This document shows positions 24,151-36,348 of a stretch of DNA of 64,000 bases, piece after piece (within the stretch, counting starts at the first letter, position 1; the number at the start of each line of letters is the position of its first letter). The stretch lies in the NCBI GenBank assembly GCA_963675135.1, contig OY776131.1, positions 22,497,881 through 22,561,880 of the forward strand, in the 5' to 3' direction. The DNA is from Galeopsis tetrahit (taxonomy: Eukaryota > Streptophyta > Magnoliopsida > Lamiales > Lamiaceae). Under the pieces are notes generated by a model. It searched no databases. It was not told the origin of the DNA and worked only from the letters and a program-made list of their open reading frames with translations. The position numbers and the translations under genes were made by a program.

Positions 24151-25814
24151 TTCTACCCTCCTTAAAATAAATTTCGTCCTCGAAATTGGTTACGTACCTT
24201 TCTACTATCTTTCTACTACCGCTTTCCGCATTTGATCCTTTTGCAACATCTCCACGTTTCGTCTTTGGGCATTCAGCTATCAAATGTCCTTTTCCTTGCA
24301 CCAGTAACAACGATTTTGGCCCAACAAACATTCACCATTATGATTCTTCCCACATTGCGGACAAGTACGTCTGTCTAATAATTTATTACCTCACTATTTA
24401 TAATAATTCGAAACAGTCGCCGACTTTTATATCTTAAATGGCACTATCCAAGAATTTACGAAAAACAATTGAATTCTTAAAACCATCTGGAATAATAGCC
24501 AAAATATAGTACAATAAACTCTTTACCTATAAATAATAGGTTGACCTTGAAATTAAAAAATTATGGCTTGATGTTTTAGTTGAAAACAGGCCACGTAAAA
24601 TAATTTATTTGAAAATAGAAAAAGAAGTTAAATAATTAAATTGTTATTGGACAATCAGTGAATCAATCATCATTCTAATAGAATGTAAAACTATAATTAC
24701 TCATTTGGGCGGAGAATAATCAAAAGTATAACTAGCCGATCTAATTTCTGAATGTAAAAGAATTGAATATTAGGGTTAATGAAGAAATAGATACCGTTCT
24801 CGGTAAAAACTAGAGAGGTCGAATGCAGCGCCTTCCACTCCAACGAGACACCACAATGTGGATGATATCAACTCGATCACTATTTGTGCTAGGTTTAAAG
24901 TGTTTAGGAATAAAGATTTTTCGTGGGAAGGTTTCTTGGAAAAATTACGGTATGATATAATAGAAGAACATAAATAAAATTTGTTGAGAATAGTTTGGGA
25001 TTTTGAGAATAAATCTGAGATTGGAAAGTAGTCTGAAATTAAAAGAGTTATTCACTTAGAAAATTAGTCTCCTAATTAAAATTCAAAATGCCAACCGAAT
25101 TGAGATACTTGAGAGGAATGTTTACAGAATTAATGGGGCTTGTACTATTTTTCAAATCAATATCCAAGTTAAAACTATTAGTACACATATTTGTATAATT
25201 AAAATCTAAGATATTTTACCAAAAAATAAGTAAATCCATTAAAGTTTGTATAACACCACTTATTCGTATATTAATAATAATTTATTTACTAATATCTATA
25301 AGTATAACGTATTAATTAATATACTTAAACTACTATCATAAATATGAATATTTATATTCATATACTTATTATAATTTGTTTTAAAACAGTGTATTACTGT
25401 GATTAAAATATTGAGTGTTACTTCTACCCCCATTTAAAGAAAATTTTGTCCTCAAAATTTAGTTACTACCTGGAGTCATACCCTATAAAAATTCAATTAC
25501 CTTAGAACTAAGGATTATAAAGGTCATCTACTATTAACACTAAGTCCATCTTATCTATTAATTATTTAAAAGAAATAAATATCTTGTCATACCTACTCTA
25601 TCCTAATTCTTACATAATTCTTATTGTAAATTGTACCAATCTCAACACCATAATATCTTAACGTACCTTATTGGAGTTGAAGTAGTGGACGGTGGTGAAT
25701 GTCATAACTTATAACTTATAAACATAATGAATGCAGGTTAAAATAATTGACACTAAAAGAAAGAGTTTTTTTTTTTACAAGTCTACAAGAACGTAGACCT
25801 GCTCTGATACCATT
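24151..25814 (-). other. Interior of the LARD-like element with gag zinc-knuckle remnant
   Basis: On the minus strand about 24,250-24,365 encodes a Ty3/gypsy-style gag double knuckle: CPQCGKNHNGEC, then CYWC, then after a one-frame break GKGHLIAECPK. Around 24,800-25,425 lies sequence resembling a diverged LTR of the same family, followed by a second polypurine-like tract near 25,427-25,440. No polymerase domain is visible. Confidence 0.7.
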
Positions 25815-27907
25815 TGTCACATCCCGATTTTAGGGGCCTAGATGAAAATACTATATTTTTACTTTTGAAGGCCAACTAAATAAAATACTGTCTTATCTTG
25901 ACTTTCAAAAGACTTTGAAATACTGAAGTAGATCAAATTTATGAATTATAAAAAAAATGTGCAGCGGAAGTAAATATTAAATAGAGACAATTTTGAAAAC
26001 TTAACACCAATCACTCGAAAATAAATAAATTTACTTTAAAGGCCGACATAATTTTTAAAACAATTAAAAGATGTGACTTTTTATTAAACGAAATATTTTA
26101 AATCGAACTAATTAAATCACAGCTTTAAAATAATAATTGCTTTTTCTTGACACGCATCCACCGTTCCTCCACCGCAACTCCTTTAATCTTTAATCTGAAA
26201 AATGTTAATATGATTGGGGTGAGCAAAACAACTAGCTCAGTGGGATCTCCTTTGTCACAATTAAATATAACATATGAATAACATCATAACTCACAAACAT
26301 GCATACAATTTCATAAGCTTGTTGGCAAAGCCAACCATAATAACATAGGCTTGTTGGATAAACCAACCATAAGTTTGTTGGATGAACCAACCATAATAAC
26401 ATAGGCTTGTTGGATAAACCAACCATAATAACATAGGCTTGTTGGATAAACCAACCATAAGTTTGTTGGATGAACCAACCATAATAACATAGGCTTGTTG
26501 GATAAACCAACCATAAGTTTGTTGGATAAACCAACCATAAGATGTAAGATGCAGCAATAAATAACGTCACTCATACAAAATACTTAAAAATGACAAAGTA
26601 GTCAATCAAGAAAATCCCACCTTAAAAGTCTTGATTAATAGCTTGGCTTATCACGAGCGTCTCTCGTCACCTAAACGATAAAATATTATGATTTAGTATT
26701 TCTATACCTAAATTAATATATACACCAAAACTCTACTATTTATTATTAACTCATAACATGGAATACTAGCTAGCCTACATACATAAGTTGCACTGATATG
26801 ATTTAATGTAACTAAAATCTTGAGAATTCAAAGAGATTATATATTTAAGTACACCGTATAAAAGTTACGAAAATGGTTTGGCAATTAAATTAGTGGATCA
26901 TTGCTATCTGTTGTGAAACTTTTGGTTTTAAACTCAAATAAATAAATTACCATACATATATATGGAGATATAATATACACCTACTGGAACTAAATTTAAA
27001 TAAAACCTGATGTCTCAACCTTATAAGATTTTTTATTAAAATAGTCCAACTCATCCCACGGCTTAATTAATGGTTTTGTAAATTAAGAATTTTCGCATAC
27101 ACCTAATTCGCATTGGCAATTATCAAAGAAATCCCTCAAAGCTTAATAGACAGAAGAAGAGTTAAATAATCTCATCACTTTGTTGTTGAACTCGAAACAA
27201 GAAATCCATAATAAATCAGCTTTATAGTCACTTTATGGAATCAAACCTAACCCGAAATGTAAAAATCAGAACTCAAACGACACATCGGTAAATTTTGAAA
27301 TATTAACTAACAAAGAGACGAGGAAGGAAACATTACTACTTTGTAGACCCGAGAAACAGCTACTTGCTGGTGAAAAGAAGATTCAACGATCAAATTTGCG
27401 ACGAAGAACTTTTCGATTGGAATTAAGAAGATATTTATTGGCGTGTTTTGATGAGGGAAGATATTATTTTCTGTAATTGTACGCTGTAAATTTAAATTAA
27501 CGTGTGTAAAGAGGTGAGAAGATATAATTAGTTGAGAAGAATTTGGGATTTGGAGAGTAATCCGGAATTATGAGAGATTCACGGTCTTTCAATTTGAATT
27601 CAAATTTTCTAATTGCCAACTGCATTGAGATACTTGGAGGGGATCATAATTAGTGGGGAGTGTTCTATTTTCAAACCAAAACTATTAGTATAATTAAAAT
27701 CTTAAAATATCTTATCTTTTAAAACCACACCTATACGTATACTTATAATACTTTATTTAAAATAGATACACAAATTATATATATAGATATTATATATATA
27801 TTAAACGTTTAATCATATAATTAATATATATATTTTAGATAAGTCTTTACATATATTTATTATAATCTATTTTAAAATATTTTATTTTTATTAAAACTTC
27901 TCAATTA

Positions 27908-27947
<40 letters not shown>

Positions 27948-28019
27948 ACATGTATATACCTAAAATAATATCTTATGTCTTTTAATAACTTATGGTATTT
28001 GAAATTTACGGGTGTCACA
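25815..28019 (-). repeat. LTR (5' LTR in element sense) of the LARD-like element
   Basis: Nearly identical to 22047-24150 but about 100 bp longer. The hairpin minisatellite (26,318-26,540) has eight cores instead of five, and the AT tract is longer. The translated runs of GWFIQQTYGWFIQQ here are artefacts of this minisatellite. Confidence 0.9.
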
Positions 28020-28113
28020 ATAATTAATCTAATTCAGAGTTCATGTAAATTCAACATAACATAACATGCGTGGGTTTAGGAGTTGGCATTGTAGTCGGCA
28101 TAACATAACATAA

Positions 28114-30967
28114 CTATTTAATATTGTCTTCGTTGAGTAGCTCAACACAATAGGACTTTCGATAAGATTCACACATTTGTGGAACGATGTCTTGCACATC
28201 TTGTCCCGTAGCAAGGCATTCCAACATCTTCATGCACAAAATTCCACAATCACTACCATTTGTTTGTTGTGGAGAACACAGATAAAGACAAACATCCCAA
28301 ACCGGCTTTAAAGATTGTAATTCCCGTTGGCCCTTCCATACATCTCCTTCTACACATAACCTAGGCAAGAGTTGGGCCATCTTTTTAAATAGTTGCATCA
28401 GTTGTGGCTTCGGACGACGCCCCATTAGGGAATCGTATATCTTTATTGTCTCGTCCTGAATAATAATCTGATACAACACCCAATGGTTATTCGCGATATT
28501 TGCAACACCAAACACATACTCAACACCTGACCATGGGCGACAGTAGACATTTTTTGGCCGTCGGCCGGTCACATACTCAAGTATACGCCCTTCCTTTTCA
28601 GACCAAGTCCATTCGCCATCGCGTGCCCTTTTCCACGAGTTGTAACATCTCGACGAGAGTAATGTCTGCATGAATTATTTCCAATATTCTTCAGCGCACA
28701 CACACTAATACTGTATAAGGAAACAAAAAACGACACTTACAACCATGCTAACATCAACAGCTGTCCAATTGCGCAAGAAACATGTTGGCCACATCTCTAC
28801 TTTGCGTAGAAGGAGGTACAGGAGTGCATCCATGTGCTAAAAAATAAATAACAACTACGTATAACGATACCCATAAAAAACATGTTTACCACATTAAAAT
28901 TGAAAAAACATATCTGACCTCATCTGAAAGCAACCCTGTATCGGTCCATATATAATTGAACCAACTTGTCTCCACATAAGGGACACACTTCACAGATAAT
29001 TTCACCTTAGTATGTAGAGATTGGTTAGCGGCCCACCAGTCCGAGAAGTGGCATACCGATTTCGATGAAACTTGGCTAATGAGTGGATTAAAAATAATTC
29101 TATGTGCATCGCTTTCCACATAAGGGACTATTTGAAGCATCTACATAAAAAGAAATAAAAGAGAATGTCATTTACATCGTTCAATGTGCAACTAACCTGA
29201 GTAACATTTGTAATCGGTTAGTACGTTACATTTTCCCGTACGGTTGTTTCATCGTCATCCTTTAAGCATTCACGTTCCCCATCTTTAACACAGTCACTCT
29301 CAGCATCCTTCGCACACTCGTCATCAGCCTCCTTCATTTGCTCATTATCCGACTCCTTGACACACTCGCCCTCAGCCTTCTTCATTGGCTCATTATCAGA
29401 CTCCCTCACACACTCGTCCTCAACCTCCTTCAAACACTCATTCTCAGACTCATTCACACAATTGTGTTCCTACAATTAAAAATAATATTGTTTAGTAAAT
29501 AACAATTCATAATTGACATGTTAATTTCTTACTAAATTAAACTTCATGTCTTCATGAACGTGATCGTCGCCACCGTTTTATTTGCTAGCCTCTTGTCCAT
29601 CAGGTTCCACTACATTCTCATATTTGGGGTTTTGCTCGGTCTCCACTGACTTAGCGCTAATACCAAGCTTCAGGTAAATAACATTCATCAACATCTCTAG
29701 TCTTGCCAGAGTTTTGTCTATAGTATCTAGCCGTCCAATGACGGTTTCACGAAAGCTCTTTATCTTTGGTTCGTTTATTTCTATTGTTTCATCTTTGTGG
29801 ATTGTTTGAGTTTTGCGTGCCCCTCTTCCGGTCGCATTTGTATCGCAATAAGTAACATCAATGATTGGAGGAGTCTTTCTTTTACGAGATAGTCGGGATG
29901 GATCATCATGAATGCGGACTTGATCGAGTTCCTCTTCCCATAGGACGACACTACGATAAGACGGTGAATTTTCCTCAACCTCTGAGGGCACTAAATTACC
30001 CACCACACGCATCTGCATAAAGGGGGTGAATATTGTAAAATACACAACATAATCAACCAAATTGGAAACATTTTGCACTTACATTATCTGCAGAGCGATC
30101 TCGTCCCTTCAACCTTGGGAAACATTTCTTACTGAGTTGTTGATAACGTATAACCCCGTCTACACAACTCCATCTAATCATACGGGGGATGGATGACCGA
30201 CGACGGGCTATAGGCACAGCACAAGTAGATGCAACACTGTGCATTGCCTCATATGCCCAGATTTGAAGGGCATAACTGAAACTATAAACATCAATGTACA
30301 TTCTTGATTTTCGTTTAGACCGTTGTTTGGGCTTCTCACTCTCTTTAAGTTTAAGGGCATTGAGTTTCTTCCTAACATCATCAATAAGGAACTCGAAAGC
30401 AACACGACCCCATGGATAACCATTAAATTCAACCAAGTCATCAATGAGGAACATATATTCAAGATCAACAAACTTCGAACTTTTATGTTTAATGAGCAGA
30501 ACACCATAGAGCAATAGCAATAACGACAATTTCAACGACAAATCAAATTCAGGATCTTGTCCACATTTGTATAAAAAGGCATCCTCAATTTGGGATACGG
30601 TTACCTCTATTGCAGACTTGAAGACCTACTTGTGCACCAACGAGTTGGTGGGTATTCGAGACTTCGAACCAAATTGCAATCTGGTGACTAATGCAAATTC
30701 CCTAGGCCCGAATTCAGCTTTTGTGTTGTTGATATTGAAAATTAACTTGTCTCCTACATTTGTCAGGTCTTGCTTATACAACAAATGAAGGTAGACTTGT
30801 CCTTGAAATGAGAGATCTTCAATATCTAAGAACTGCCCAAAGCATGTCTCATGAAATTTAACTATGTTTTTTGCACCTAGATTGTTGCTAATAATATCTA
30901 TGATGCGTAATTCCGACCTATTGCTAAGACCCACTGCAAACCCAGGTTCAATACTCTTCGTAGCCAT
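28114..30967 (-). pseudogene. DUF1985 - Ulp1 (C48) SUMO-protease-like gene, six exons, two in-frame stops
   Basis: Exons (minus strand): 30967-30083, 30012-29533, 29469-29230, 29140-28919, 28836-28741 and 28665-28114. Every exon is a multiple of three, with GT-AG borders (825 codons in total). Exon 1 is a DUF1985 domain (FVDLEY...DLVEFNGYPWGRVAFEFLI). Exon 2 is basic with a heptad-like stretch (IGRLDTIDKTLARLEMLMNVIYLK). Exon 3 is an acidic repeat. Exons 5-6 hold the Ulp1 fold: MDALLYLLLRK, NNHWVLYQII (His), IYDSLMGRR (Asp), PQQTNGSDCGILCMK (Gln and Cys). The family cleaves SUMO from proteins. The complete H-D-Q-C set survives, but TAG at 30626-30628 and TAA at 29578-29580 interrupt the frame. 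Ulp1-DUF1985 genes are typical plant transposon cargo. Confidence 0.8.
29230..29469 (-). repeat. Acidic tandem-repeat exon of the Ulp1-like gene
   Basis: This 80-codon exon is built from about six diverged repeats of a 10-14 residue unit like DECVKESDNEQMKEAD. Each unit carries a cysteine and several Glu/Asp. The repeats sit in phase-0 flanks, so units can be gained or lost without breaking the frame. Confidence 0.75.
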
Positions 30968-31309
30968 TCAAGCCTGTTGTAAATCAGATACAAAACTCAC
31001 CAGTCACCAACAAACACATATATATGACATAATAATTCACACCAAAAACATCAAATTAACATTATCGCAATGAATACCGAACATAGAGTTATGAATACCA
31101 ACATGCAAACAAGATATAAGTTGAACTTGATATACAACAGTATACGAACCTTTTTCGATTGATTAATGATAATTTCAGGGCGGAGAATGAATCGAAGGGA
31201 TAAAAACACTCAGCTAAGAATGGATTAAAATTTTCATAATAATATTTTATTCCTGAAATTTTTTGGCGCGCACCGACCTTGGGATTAAGGTTTTATTGTC
31301 TGGGATAGT

Positions 31310-32070
31310 GGGCCTCCTATCCGGGTTTTAAATGGGTTGTGTTGTATTTTTGAAAATGGGGAATTGTGAATTAAAAAATAAATCAACATTTGAAGATGTG
31401 TTAAACAGTGGGATCCACTCGATAAGAAACTCGATAAAATGAATGGAATAGGCTCGTCTCGACATGATTACCTATTAAATTTTTTTAATTAAAATTGTCA
31501 AACAAATTTTTTCTTAAATAGTAAACTCGAAATCGACTCGCTTACTTGTTTTTTAAAATGAGCCTCGTAGTTGTATTTTAAAATTTGTCCGAGGTAGTTG
31601 CACTCGTATCCGTGTTTTTAAAAATGGGGAATTGTGAATTAAACAGTGGGATCCACTCGATAAGAAACTCGATAAAATGAATGGAATAGACTCGTTTGCC
31701 TATTTAATTTTTTTAATTAAAATTGTGTTTACGAACTCGAACTCGACTACTTATTTTTTTAAATGAGTCTTATAGTTGTATTTTAAAATTTGTCCGAGTT
31801 AGTGGGCTTCGTATCTGTATTTTAAATGGGTTGTATTGTGTATTTAAAAATGGGCAATTGTGAATTTTATAACTAATCAATATTTAAAGTTGTGTTAAAT
31901 AGAGGGTTCGTCTCGACTCGATTGCCTATTGAGTTTTTTTAATTAAAATTGTAAAACATATTTTTTACGAAACAGTAAACTCGTACTCGACTCGATTACT
32001 TATTTTGAAAAATGGGCGTCATAGTTGTATTTAAAATGGGCGGAAATGTGAATTAAACAGAAATATCCAA
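31310..32070. repeat. Three diverged tandem copies upstream of the F-box pseudogene
   Basis: Phrases such as AAATGGGTTGTGTTGTATTT, GGGATCCACTCGATAAGAAACTCG, CTATTAAATTTTTTTAATTAAAATTGT and AATGAGCCTCGTAGTTGTATTTTAAAATTTGTCCGAG recur at about 31,320, 31,610 and 31,800, with deletions between copies. Non-coding. Confidence 0.7.
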
Positions 32071-32309
32071 TCACCGAATCATTTAATTTCAAAAAATAAA
32101 AAAAGATTATCTCAACTTTTATATAATCGTCGCATGAGTTGAAAAGTTTAAATCCAACTGGAAAACCAAACGACGCTACACTCCGGGAATCGCATCTGTC
32201 CTTGCTTGTAAAAAGGGTTTTGATCTTCGTTTAAAACCACATCACATTCATATTCGCAGACCATTTTCTTTCTAACTAAAACAAGAATTTCACAAAATCA
32301 TCCTACAAT

Positions 32310-33383
32310 ATGAGTCGTAGAAAGTTATTTATGCCCACAACGCCGCAGTTCGAGTTGATTTGGGAGACATTGACCCTTCTGCCAGCCTTGTGTGTTCTTG
32401 GATGCAAGAGTGTGTGTCGGGCCTGGAAAATAATGATTGAACGTCCCGCCTTTGTGAACCAACATTTGCGTGAAATGATCAAGCAGAATAGAGGTGGGTA
32501 CATGCTGGACCATGAAAGTAGGCGCTAGAGTATAGTGGTCCATCGGAGTGAGCCAACGGGATGGGAAGACTTGGAGAAGCCGTTCGAAGTTGTTGGGAGT
32601 TGTAACGGCATACTTTGTTCCATCGGGGTCGAAGACAACATCTTCTTGTGGAATCCAACTACAAATCATTATCGGTTACTTCCTCCGCATAACATTCCGT
32701 TTCATTTAAATGAGTGCAATAGGGCGGTGTTGTCCTTCGGGGTGGGGTACGATGAAGGGACGAATGATACTAAAGTGAGTCGCCTTGTACGGTTCACAGG
32801 TTCAAATTTGGGTCCATATTTGTCGATATATTCTTCAAGACAAAATATTTGGAGAGATTTGGGGCATTGTCGGGATATAGATTGTGCACCGGAACCAGGT
32901 GTGTATGTGAAGGGTGCCCTTCATTGAAATATTTATTTTGGTCCACATAGTCGTCAAGTGGCTGCATTGGATATGGGGTCAGAGGAGTTTAGAATAATAC
33001 GAACCCCCGTTGAAGCGTTAGATCCGGGGTTCCCTCATAATATTGGTGCGCTGGACAATGATACTCTTATTTATTACTCCAGCTTCTATTTCTTTGAGAA
33101 CCGTATAAGTTTTTGGATTCTTAAGGAGTATGGAGACGACAATTCGTGGACAAAAATAACGATGGATGGTCCAATACTGAGGAACGCCATAGGATTAGTG
33201 AGTATCCAGCCGATGAGATTCAAGAAGCCAGATGATTCGAAGATCCTTATGAGAGTTGATCCAATTGGTACATTTGTGTACTGGGACATGGTCGAAAACA
33301 GGTTTTACGAAACTGATTATGATGTAGTTGTGCCTGGACATTGCACAATGAACACATACATTGAGTCAGTTGTGGTTCCATGA
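32310..33383 (+). pseudogene. F-box / F-box-associated (FBA) protein, single exon, two in-frame stops
   Basis: One reading frame runs from the ATG at 32310 to 33383 (357 codons), broken by TAG at 32526-32528 and TGA at 32925-32927. The N-terminal part resembles a degenerate F-box (LIWETLTLLPALCVLGCKSVCRAWKIMIERPAFVNQHL). The rest matches the FBA beta-propeller-like region: VVGSCNGILCSIG, LWNPTTNHYRLLPPHN, FGVGYDEGTNDTKVSRLV, VYVKGALH(stop)NIYFG, then FRIIRTPVE and FWILKEYGDDNSWTKI. F-box proteins recruit substrates to SCF ubiquitin ligases. The TGA falls where Trp is expected (GALHW). It lies inside a transposon cluster and is probably a captured host gene. Confidence 0.8.
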
Positions 33384-34266
33384 TCTTGCACAATGAACTC
33401 CTTATTGTGTTTTGTGTTTATGCTTATTTTGGCTAGTAGGAAGATTATATTGTTGTACATTATTATATAAACCATTGGGGTATCCATTTTGTTGTTTTGA
33501 AATCAGTGTCACATATCGTTTTTGTGCATATTTCTTTGTCACTTTACTTTAGCATCATTTTCTTTCACACACAATGAATGATGTGGGCTTGGCTACTCAA
33601 CAAACAATGGATTCAAGATCACAAAAATGTAAACAATACTTCTTAAAGAAACGCCAAACAAATAACCCACAATTGTAATATGACATAATAGAAACATGTT
33701 TTGTACAACTGATTATGATGTAGACATTGCACAATGAACACATATATTTCGTTAGTAGAAATTCTTATCTGTTCGTGCACAATGAACACACATTGGGGTA
33801 CCTATCTTGTTGTCATGAAAAATAGTGTTTCTATTCGTTCTTTTTTTTTTTTTTGCATATTCATTGTTTTGGTTGTCTTTAAAGTCACTTTCTTCCCCAC
33901 ACATATGGGTTTGAGTGTCTGACTACCAACCCCACAACTGATTCAAAATCACACAATAAAAAATACTTCATAAACAAACACCCCAATCAAAACAACAAAT
34001 TCCAACAACAATGCTAACATTCAAATATCCAAAAAATGTACTAAAGCATGAAGCATGAGAATGTTATGAAATTAGCAAAACAACATTCAACCAAAATACT
34101 TTAACATCCATAAACTACGCAAATGTATCAGACGATTGTACAAAATGTTGACAAAATCCAACAACCGAAAATATAGGTAATAAAGTATCAAAGAGGCCAA
34201 AAAGGAGGGGATTTAAGTTTCGATCAACAACACCAGGCCCATCCAAAAAAACAACCAAACATCCCT
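33384..34266. other. Non-coding spacer with a partial duplicate of the F-box 3' end
   Basis: At about 33,707-33,930, sequence like the F-box terminus (ACTGATTATGATGTAG, ATTGCACAATGAACACATA) and its 3' flank (CATTGGGGTA...CTTGTTG) recurs about 400 bp downstream of the original. No other ORF is supported. Confidence 0.55.
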
Positions 34267-34549
34267 TCATATACGAACATCACCGGATATGATCCGGTGC
34301 ACAAACCGAGCACGCGCTTCAGGATGAAAAAACCCAAGAACATCTCCATGACGGCAATGTTCTGCACGAGCACGTTCGATGTGTCAATCCTCTGATCAAG
34401 AGTCAACCCTGGAATGTCCCCAAGAAGGTTATAGATGTCGTGCCTCTTAAGACCAAGATTTGACTCATATTGTAACACATCACAAATCACGCCTAAGCGA
34501 TGGTCGGAGGATGTGGCCATCTGACCCAGCACGTTCATCAGTGGATCTT
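34267..34549 (-). pseudogene. C-terminal part of a Myb/SANT-like gene, cut off by a Copia insertion
   Basis: The minus-strand reading gives PLMNVLGQMATSSDHRLGVICDALQ-like sequence, then LGLKRHDIYNLLGDIPGLTLDQRIDTSNVLV and MEMFLGFF. After a frame change in a T run near 34,330 it continues HPEARARFVHRIISGDV and a stop at 34267. This is the usual C-terminus of the plant Harbinger-associated Myb/SANT proteins whose N-terminus lies at 49,701-50,108. The Copia element (34,550-49,620) separates the two parts, and ATCTT/ACCTT at the borders looks like its target duplication. Confidence 0.75.
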
Positions 34550-36208
34550 CATAATAGGTTTTGACATCATCAAAAAGGGGGAAATTGTTGGGAATAAAAT
34601 GATTTTGATCTAGATACCAAAACCCCTGATTGATGATGTTCAGATTAGTTGAGATATGCTCAAGTCTAGTTCAGGTAAGTTGTCTCAGTACACTTGAGTA
34701 AGTAGAATGTTTAAGTCTAAAAATCTCAGGAATGTTGTGAGATTTTAGTGTTCAGGATAGTTGTCCAAAGCTGGAATGTTAGGCAGCTTGATAAGTGTTA
34801 AGTGTCTAAGCCAAAGTTGCTGAACTTTCAAGACAGATTGACCAACTGGACAACTGAGCTGAAGAGATCAAGAACATTAAAGCTGTGCTCATAAATGCAA
34901 ATGATCAAGACAGTTGAAGTACAAATGATCAAGAGCATTGAATGTCAAAAGCTCACAGAAGACACATTCAATGAAGCATTTTTTGCCAATCATGCCTGAA
35001 CCAAGCATTGAAGACTTAGAGCATTAAAGAGTGAAGCATTGAATGAATGTTGGAACATTCTAAATTGCAGCAGGAATGTTCAGGGAGATTGTCCCATCTA
35101 ACCGTTGGTTGAGTGTAGAGTTTGCCACAAATCAACCTTGGGAGATGTGCATATTTGGAATCTGACACAAGTCTTCTCAGCCGCATTTTTCAGAAGTCAA
35201 CACATTCATTCAAGCAACCATTGAAGAGCCCTTTTACACAGTGGATAAAAGGATGCCAAGCTTCATAGCCGTTTCAATGGTGCTGCAAATAGACATATTT
35301 GAATTGCTATCCCTCCAACGGTTAGTTGTTCAAATTTGTCTATAAATACAGAAGTGATCAAAGGGATTCATATCCAACTACAAGCTATCAAACTATCATC
35401 AAACTTTCAAAGGAAACCAAGCCGTTCTTCAGAATTCCAAGTTTCCTGAATCACTTCAATTAGCTAAGACAATCTTTGTAAACATCCAAAGCTTAGCATT
35501 GAGATATCCTAAGCCTTTACACTGTTCTTATTGTAAAGGATATCTCTACTAGTTGGAACCAAACCTCAAACCCTTATCTCATTTAGTGAAGAGAGTGTTT
35601 GTTGTAGAAGTGAGGAGTTAAGGACTGTTAGAGTGAAACACAGTCTTAACTCAGAGAGATTGAGCACTAGGACTCAGATTATCCTAGGGATCAAAACACT
35701 AAGAGAGTGTTGTTGATCAGTGCACCTTGGCACTATAAAACAAGCTAATTCCATTGTGAAGGAATTATCCTGTTCAATCAGGGAAAGTGAATGTAGGAGC
35801 TTGAGTCTCTGAACCACTATAAACTTGTGTGCCATTTACTTACTACATTCTTTATTGCACTTACATTCAATCATATTTCAAAGAAGCAAAACTCAGTAAG
35901 TGAGAAAAACTGTTTTGGACAAAGTCCCTGATAACTGTATCTTTTCAGAAATTAACTTGGAGTATTTCTTTAAGTCAAAGGCCAACCACATTCCGCACTT
36001 AGTAACTCTTTTAGATATTTAGCCAACTGATCACTCAATAGTAATCAGTAGGACAAGTATCTATCAAAGTTCACACTCAGGCCAGTTGTGAGACAACCTG
36101 CCTGATAAGACCAGTTTTGTTAAAAAAAAAAAAAAGGAAAAGAATTTGCATACACAAGTGCATTCCCCCCCCCCATACACTTGTGTTATACTCCACCAAG
36201 GACCAACA
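34550..36208 (+). repeat. 5' LTR of the Sirevirus-like element
   Basis: Starts CATAATAGG (the 3' LTR has TGTAATAGG) and ends CCAACA. It contains AAAAAGGGGGAAATTGTTGGG near its start, a TATA-like CTATAAATACAG near 35,340, and a poly-A then poly-C stretch near 36,121-36,174. Confidence 0.9.
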
Positions 36209-36210
36209 AG

Positions 36211-36222
36211 TGGTATCAGAGC
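36211..36222 (+). promoter_or_regulatory. Primer-binding site (initiator tRNA-Met)
   Basis: TGGTATCAGAGC, two bases after the 5' LTR; the standard plant LTR-retrotransposon priming site for minus-strand DNA synthesis. Confidence 0.92.
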
Positions 36223-36348
36223 AGGGGTTCATAGACCACTGCTTCTGAAAATCCAACTGATTTTCAAAATCACATTTTCTGTGGTCACTGAACTGATCCA
36301 AATTTCTGAAAAACCTATCTGTGTTCATCTTATACTATTTCTGTTGAA

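Larger units (their letters stand above)
22047..28019 (-). mobile_element. Ty3/gypsy-derived LTR retrotransposon without pol (LARD-like), 5,973 bp
   Basis: Two nearly identical LTRs (22047-24150 and 25815-28019) start and end TG...CA. A perfect 5-bp target duplication, ATAAT, flanks the element (22042-22046 and 28020-28024). On the minus strand the primer-binding site TGGTATCAGAGC (complementary to initiator tRNA-Met) lies two bases after the 5' LTR at 25801-25812, and a polypurine tract AAGGAGGGTAGAA ends at 24151. The 1.66-kb interior lacks protease, RT and integrase and keeps only a broken gag zinc-knuckle fragment. The LTRs differ by only a few bases plus tandem-repeat number, so insertion was recent, presumably driven in trans by an autonomous relative. 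Confidence 0.92.

Noticed and set aside
22464..26574. Several ORFs of 60-112 codons rich in GWFIQQ / LVYPTS repeats
   Set aside because: They are translations of the hairpin minisatellite in the two LTRs; all frames are open because the unit lacks stops. Not genes.
22047..28019. CRISPR-like regular repeats in the LTRs
   Set aside because: Units are contiguous hairpin minisatellites without unique spacers, in a plant genome with introns and retrotransposons.
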